The translations under genes were made by a program, and so were the position numbers. 64,000 bases of DNA from JAJRZL01 sp964557855 (lineage in GTDB: Bacteria; Zixibacteria; MSB-5A5; GN15; FEB-12), in NCBI GenBank assembly GCA_964557855.1, contig CAZLBP010000015.1:1-64000 (forward strand). Direction: 5' to 3'. Each line of letters starts with the position of its first letter. The stretch's first letter is position 1. Shown here one piece after another: positions 60,637 through 64,000 of this stretch. The notes beneath the pieces are model-generated. The model saw nothing but the letters and a program-made list of their open reading frames with translations, was not told the origin of the DNA and ran no database searches.

Positions 60637-61188
60637 ATGTCCGAGGATAAGAAGGAAGAGAAACGTGGATTGTTGCTCGTTTACACCGGCAACGGCAAGG
60701 GCAAGACCACAGCTGCGTTAGGAATGTGTGTTCGGGCCGTTGGATACAAATGGCGAGTCTGCATTATCCAGTTCGTCAAGGGCAGCTGGAAATATGGTGA
60801 GCTGAAGGGGATCAAGCAACTGGAGCCGTTGGTGGAACTGCACACCGTGGGGGAGGGGTTTGTCGGTATCGTTGACGATACGAAAGATTTCGAGGAACAT
60901 CGGCAGGCCGCTAAGGAAGGACTCAGATTTGCCAGCGAGAAGATACAATCCGGAGAATATCCATTGGTAATTCTCGATGAGCTCAATGTGGCTCTTGACC
61001 TGGGGCTGGTTTCAGACGAGGACGTTGAACAGTTGGTCGAGGCCAAACCCGAAAAGCAGCATTTGGTAATAACCGGACGAGCGGCCCGCCAGTGGCTTAT
61101 AGACAAGGCGGATCTTGTGACTGAGATGAGAGAAATCAAGCATCCCTACCAGCAGGGTATCCTGGCTCAAAAAGGTATTGACTGGTAG
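60637..61188 (+). CDS. cobO: Cob(I)yrinic acid a,c-diamide adenosyltransferase
   Basis: CCGGAGGAA precedes the ATG. The 183-residue product has the CobO/BtuR P-loop GNGKGKTTAALG near residue 17, VCIIQFVKGSWKYGELKGIK, and the DEL motif (LVILDELNVALDLG). It attaches the 5'-deoxyadenosyl group of ATP to cob(I)alamin-type corrinoids. It stands ahead of trxB with a 151-base gap. Some readers may prefer the name btuR/cobA. Confidence 0.94.
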   Translation: MSEDKKEEKRGLLLVYTGNGKGKTTAALGMCVRAVGYKWRVCIIQFVKGSWKYGELKGIKQLEPLVELHTVGEGFVGIVDDTKDFEEHRQAAKEGLRFASEKIQSGEYPLVILDELNVALDLGLVSDEDVEQLVEAKPEKQHLVITGRAARQWLIDKADLVTEMREIKHPYQQGILAQKGIDW

Positions 61189-61339
61189 AGACAGGGATCT
61201 GGTTCATTGCAGTCCGAGTACTTTCGGCAGAGAACTAAGCCCGAATTTGCTTGTTACGAAAATCGAAACGTAGTATGCATTCGTAAATTGATAAACGTAT
61301 CCTAAGGTTGTTTTCGATAGATAAACTCTGAGGAAAGAA

Positions 61340-62296
61340 ATGGCCAAAGAATTCAGTTATGACATTATCATAGTCGGTGGGGGGCCGGGAGGATTGACCG
61401 CCGGTCTGTACGGAGCAAGAGCTCGACGCAAGACTATTTGTCTCGAAAAATATCTGCCCGGGGGACAGATCGCCGTTACGGAGGAAGTGGAAGACTATCC
61501 CGGTTTTGAACATATCTCGGGGGCCGAGTTGGCCATGAAGATGGCCGATCACGCCAAGAAATTCGGTCTGGAAATCGCCTCCGAGGAAGTGGAGGAGGTT
61601 TTTGTCGACGGTGATGACCGAGTAGTGCGCTGCGCCTCGGGCAACATTTATCGGGCGCCGGCCGTCATTCTCTCGACCGGCGGCTCGCCGGTGAAGCTCC
61701 ACGTGCCGGGAGAAGAGGAATATTCCGGCAAAGGTGTATCGTACTGCGCCATCTGTGACGGTGCTTTCTTCAGAGATCAGGTGATTGCCGTCGCGGGGGG
61801 CGGTGACGCCGCAGTTGAGGAGGGTACGTTCCTGACCAAGTTCGGGTCCAAGGTGTACATTATCCATCGACGGGACAAGTTCCGGGCACAGAAGATAATC
61901 CAGAAGCGCGCCTTCGACAACCCCAAGATCGAGGTTATCTGGGATACGGTCGTCGAGTCCATAAACGGCAACGGTAGTAAAGTCACCGACCTGACGCTCA
62001 AGAACGTCAAGACCAACACGAAGTCCAAGCTGGAGGTCGGCGCCATCTTCGTCTTTATCGGTTTTCACCCGAACTCCGACTTGACTCGTGAAGCCCTCCG
62101 CAAAGATCAGGGTGGGTACATCCTCACCAATGAGAAGATGGAAACCTCCATTAAAGGCATTTACGCCTGTGGTGATGTCCGTGCTCAATTGGTCCGCCAG
62201 GTTACTAACGCCGTCGGTGACGGCACGACAGCCGCAGTTGCTGCTGAAAAATATATCGAAGAGCTCGAAGACAAAAAAGCGGCCCGAGTCGGATAA
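61340..62296 (+). CDS. trxB: Thioredoxin-disulfide reductase
   Basis: GAGGAAAG precedes the ATG. The 318-residue product has the FAD-binding GGGPGGLTAGLYGARAR, the redox motif CAICDGAFF (E. coli has CATC), the NADPH-binding VAGGGDAAVEEGTFLTKFG with HRRDKFRAQ, and the C-terminal GIYACGDVRAQLVRQVTNAV. It reduces thioredoxin with NADPH. A long open frame on the opposite strand is a shadow. A terminator follows at 62315. Confidence 0.96.
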   Translation: MAKEFSYDIIIVGGGPGGLTAGLYGARARRKTICLEKYLPGGQIAVTEEVEDYPGFEHISGAELAMKMADHAKKFGLEIASEEVEEVFVDGDDRVVRCASGNIYRAPAVILSTGGSPVKLHVPGEEEYSGKGVSYCAICDGAFFRDQVIAVAGGGDAAVEEGTFLTKFGSKVYIIHRRDKFRAQKIIQKRAFDNPKIEVIWDTVVESINGNGSKVTDLTLKNVKTNTKSKLEVGAIFVFIGFHPNSDLTREALRKDQGGYILTNEKMETSIKGIYACGDVRAQLVRQVTNAVGDGTTAAVAAEKYIEELEDKKAARVG

Positions 62297-62314
62297 GCCG
62301 ACCGGGTATTGAAG

Positions 62315-62342
62315 AAAGAGTGCAAATCCCTTCACTCTTTTT
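62315..62342 (+). terminator. Intrinsic terminator of trxB
   Basis: AAAGAGTG/CACTCTTT (62315-62322 with 62333-62340) is followed by further T. Confidence 0.7.
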
Positions 62343-62518
62343 GACGGTGGGCAGCCGGCCAGGCTGGATACTGCCGTGATGATATTGCTTTTTTGCACCT
62401 AATTTCTTATACTTTTACTGCCCTTTATTTTAGGCAAGACAAGACTTTTATCGTCTTTGGTTTGTAGTATGATGGCAAACAACTTGCTGTCTGTACTTTA
62501 AGTTGGACTTCAAAATAC

Positions 62519-62589
62519 TGGGAGTGGTGTGCGCTGGACTTCCAGCCACCTGACGATAGAGTCGGGCATTCCCCCTCCGCCACTCCCAG
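62519..62589 (+). ncRNA. Candidate structured RNA (three-way junction)
   Basis: CTGGGAGTGG (62519-62528) is perfectly complementary to CCACTCCCAG (62580-62589). Inside are GCTGG-actt-CCAGC (62533-62546) and CCTGAC/GTCGGG (about 62549-62566, one G-T pair). The element ends 64 bases before the histidine kinase start. It matches no riboswitch, SRP RNA or tRNA I know. It could be a regulatory leader or a small RNA. Confidence 0.35.
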
Positions 62590-62653
62590 CTATATTTTGC
62601 AACTCATTTCCGCCCAATTCAGACTTTTCGGAAAGTATCCGATAATCTTGAAG

Positions 62654-64000
62654 ATGGATACTTTCTCCGTATCAGATATGAAGAAATTACTTCAGCCGCG
62701 AAAGCCCGGCCTGATGATCCGATTGACTCATCTTATTCTCATTCAGGTACTCTTTATTTTCGGGGCTCTCGCCCTCGTTCTCTTCTATCCGCCGTCCCAT
62801 GGCGGTCCCGGTGAACTCAATTCGGATCCTACTCCGGCTCTGCAGGCCGCTCGGCAGCGAATAGTGCAACACGTTGAGTCGGCCGCCCGGACTTCTCCCG
62901 GCCGAAAGTCATTGGATGCTGTCCTGGCCGACGCCTTCCGAACAGAATCGGCGATTCTATATGTCCGCGGACATCTTATTTGTCCGAACCGGGATGATCA
63001 GCCGTTGCCGTTTACTTACCGGAAGGACGGTTTTTCAGCCGCACCGGAACTTGTCGAGACAGCCGCACATTTGTCTGATGGCGGCGGACGTAATCCAACC
63101 GCGGGGGAAGATGTTGATCAGGCCTTCCCGCGTCGATTCAACCGAGATTATGTTGTGTATACGTATTCCTTCGACATCAACGAAACGGACAGGGCGGAGT
63201 TCGTCGTGTTCTGGGACCACGGACTCTTACTCTCCAGCAAATCAGGGCTCATATATGCATTGTTCCTGCTGTTTCTGGGGGTCACGTTAACGGCCCTGCT
63301 CACCGTCTACCTGGTTGCGCGGCGCTTCACCAATCCGTATCGACGGTTGCAACACGCACTGGAGCGTACCGCCACCGGTGAACTGTACTACCTGCTGGAG
63401 ACCGGCGGCGAGAGAGAAGTAGCCCAAATGGCGGAAGCGTTCAATAAACTTTCCGAAGCATTGCGGACCGACCACACCAAGCTGAAGCAGTTCACCGAAA
63501 ATCTCGAGGAGGCAAACATGCACCTGAGGCAGTCGCAATCAATGCTGGCAACTATCATCGACAGTTCGCCGATCGGTGTCATCACGACGGATTTGAATTC
63601 CCGAATCATGGTGTTCAATAAGAAGGCCGCCGAGTTTTTCGGATATACTGCCGCCGACGTAGTGGGCGAAAGCATCGATATGTTGTTCACGTCGTCGCTC
63701 GAAATTCCGGCCCGGGACGGCGAGCCGGCAACGGGTCCGTTCGAGACGGAAATACTGGGCAGACGGCGCGACGGATCTCTGTTTCCGGCGTATGTGGCCG
63801 TGTCGCCGGTGACCACGGCCGAGGGCACCGATGTTGCTCACGTCTGCCTCGTCCGGGATATTTCTGAGAGTAAGAGCTTCCAGGAGATGCTGATTCGGCT
63901 CGATCGCTATTACACCCGCGGTCAAATGACCGGCGATATAGCTCATGAAATCAACAACTACCTGTCCGTACTGTTGGGCAATGTCGAGTTGTTGCCGCTG
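62654..64000 (+). CDS. PAS-domain sensor histidine kinase, truncated by window end
   Basis: The frame runs open for 449 codons to the last base. An N-terminal transmembrane segment (about residues 22-45) and a second (about 195-218) flank a periplasmic sensor region of about 150 residues. A HAMP-like linker follows (FTNPYRRLQHALERTATGEL), then a coiled coil and a PAS domain (about 296-415; ATIIDSSPIGVITTDLNSRI, DGSLFPAYVAVSPV). The H-box GDIAHEINNYLSVLLGNVEL lies near the end; its His is the phosphorylation site. The ATPase domain lies beyond the window. An in-frame ATG at 62678 is an alternative start. Confidence 0.92.
   Translation, partial: MDTFSVSDMKKLLQPRKPGLMIRLTHLILIQVLFIFGALALVLFYPPSHGGPGELNSDPTPALQAARQRIVQHVESAARTSPGRKSLDAVLADAFRTESAILYVRGHLICPNRDDQPLPFTYRKDGFSAAPELVETAAHLSDGGGRNPTAGEDVDQAFPRRFNRDYVVYTYSFDINETDRAEFVVFWDHGLLLSSKSGLIYALFLLFLGVTLTALLTVYLVARRFTNPYRRLQHALERTATGELYYLLETGGEREVAQMAEAFNKLSEALRTDHTKLKQFTENLEEANMHLRQSQSMLATIIDSSPIGVITTDLNSRIMVFNKKAAEFFGYTAADVVGESIDMLFTSSLEIPARDGEPATGPFETEILGRRRDGSLFPAYVAVSPVTTAEGTDVAHVCLVRDISESKSFQEMLIRLDRYYTRGQMTGDIAHEINNYLSVLLGNVELLPL

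Noticed and set aside
61235..62398. 387-codon open frame on the minus strand
   Set aside because: It lies antisense to trxB, whose FAD, redox and NADPH motifs are clear. The antisense product resembles no family and is a shadow of codon bias.
62519..62589. tRNA or SRP RNA at the three-way-junction element
   Set aside because: There is no TTCRA T-loop or CCA-type acceptor, and no GGAAGCAGC-like SRP core.

Overview
The window looks like one contiguous chromosomal piece from an uncultured member of the FCB superphylum, most likely Candidatus Zixibacteria or a close relative. That placement is inferred. It rests on eight secreted proteins ending in a doubled [LVI]xDL[ST]YLVDYLF[KR]GGxPP module, on two further proteins with C-termini like type IX sorting domains, and on large exported proteases with stacked beta-sandwich domains. 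No tRNA, rRNA, CRISPR array, transposase or prophage gene was recognised.

Layout. 1-5352: two amidohydrolase-fold proteins (only one of three folds keeps a full metal site) and a small unknown protein. 5632-13537: an SBBP/thrombospondin-type-3 protein and a subtilase, both with dockerin-like ends. 13914-20214: an SLC13 transporter broken by one in-frame TAG, a secreted prolyl oligopeptidase, an ECF sigma/anti-sigma pair with a divergent DUF6249-like protein, and an OsmC protein. 20215-20863: a gene-free region packed with hairpins. 20864-32105: a sialidase-like protein, a papain-type protease carrying a cohesin-like domain, an M28 aminopeptidase with a sorting domain, a membrane protein, a SET-domain protein and an arylsulfotransferase/lamin-tail protein. 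32163-38950: a MATE transporter, a large surface protein, small proteins and lipoproteins, and an SpoU-type rRNA methylase. 39384-49245: a LamG protein, a sigma/anti-sigma pair facing a CHAT-TPR protease, and a Porphyromonas-type peptidylarginine deiminase homologue. 49438-55415: YceI, LexA with a candidate operator, a DUF2914 protein, a propeller-dockerin protein, a PD-(D/E)XK-like protein and an IPTL-CTERM-like protein, with dispersed palindromic repeats between them. 55561-64000: housekeeping genes (pyruvate:ferredoxin oxidoreductase, dCTP deaminase, Rrf2 regulator, cobalamin adenosyltransferase, thioredoxin reductase) and a sensor histidine kinase cut by the window end.

How the genes fit together. 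Four protease types (S8, C1A, M28, S9), a deiminase, a sialidase-like protein and a LamG protein are predicted to be exported, and most carry the same C-terminal module. This suggests a heterotroph that degrades protein and glycoconjugates outside the cytoplasm. The shared module probably displays or assembles these enzymes. Every copy has one Cys before its first repeat and one at the extreme C-terminus. One protein also carries a cohesin-like domain, the classical dockerin partner. Pyruvate:ferredoxin oxidoreductase and an Fe-S-type Rrf2 regulator point to anaerobic or micro-oxic metabolism.
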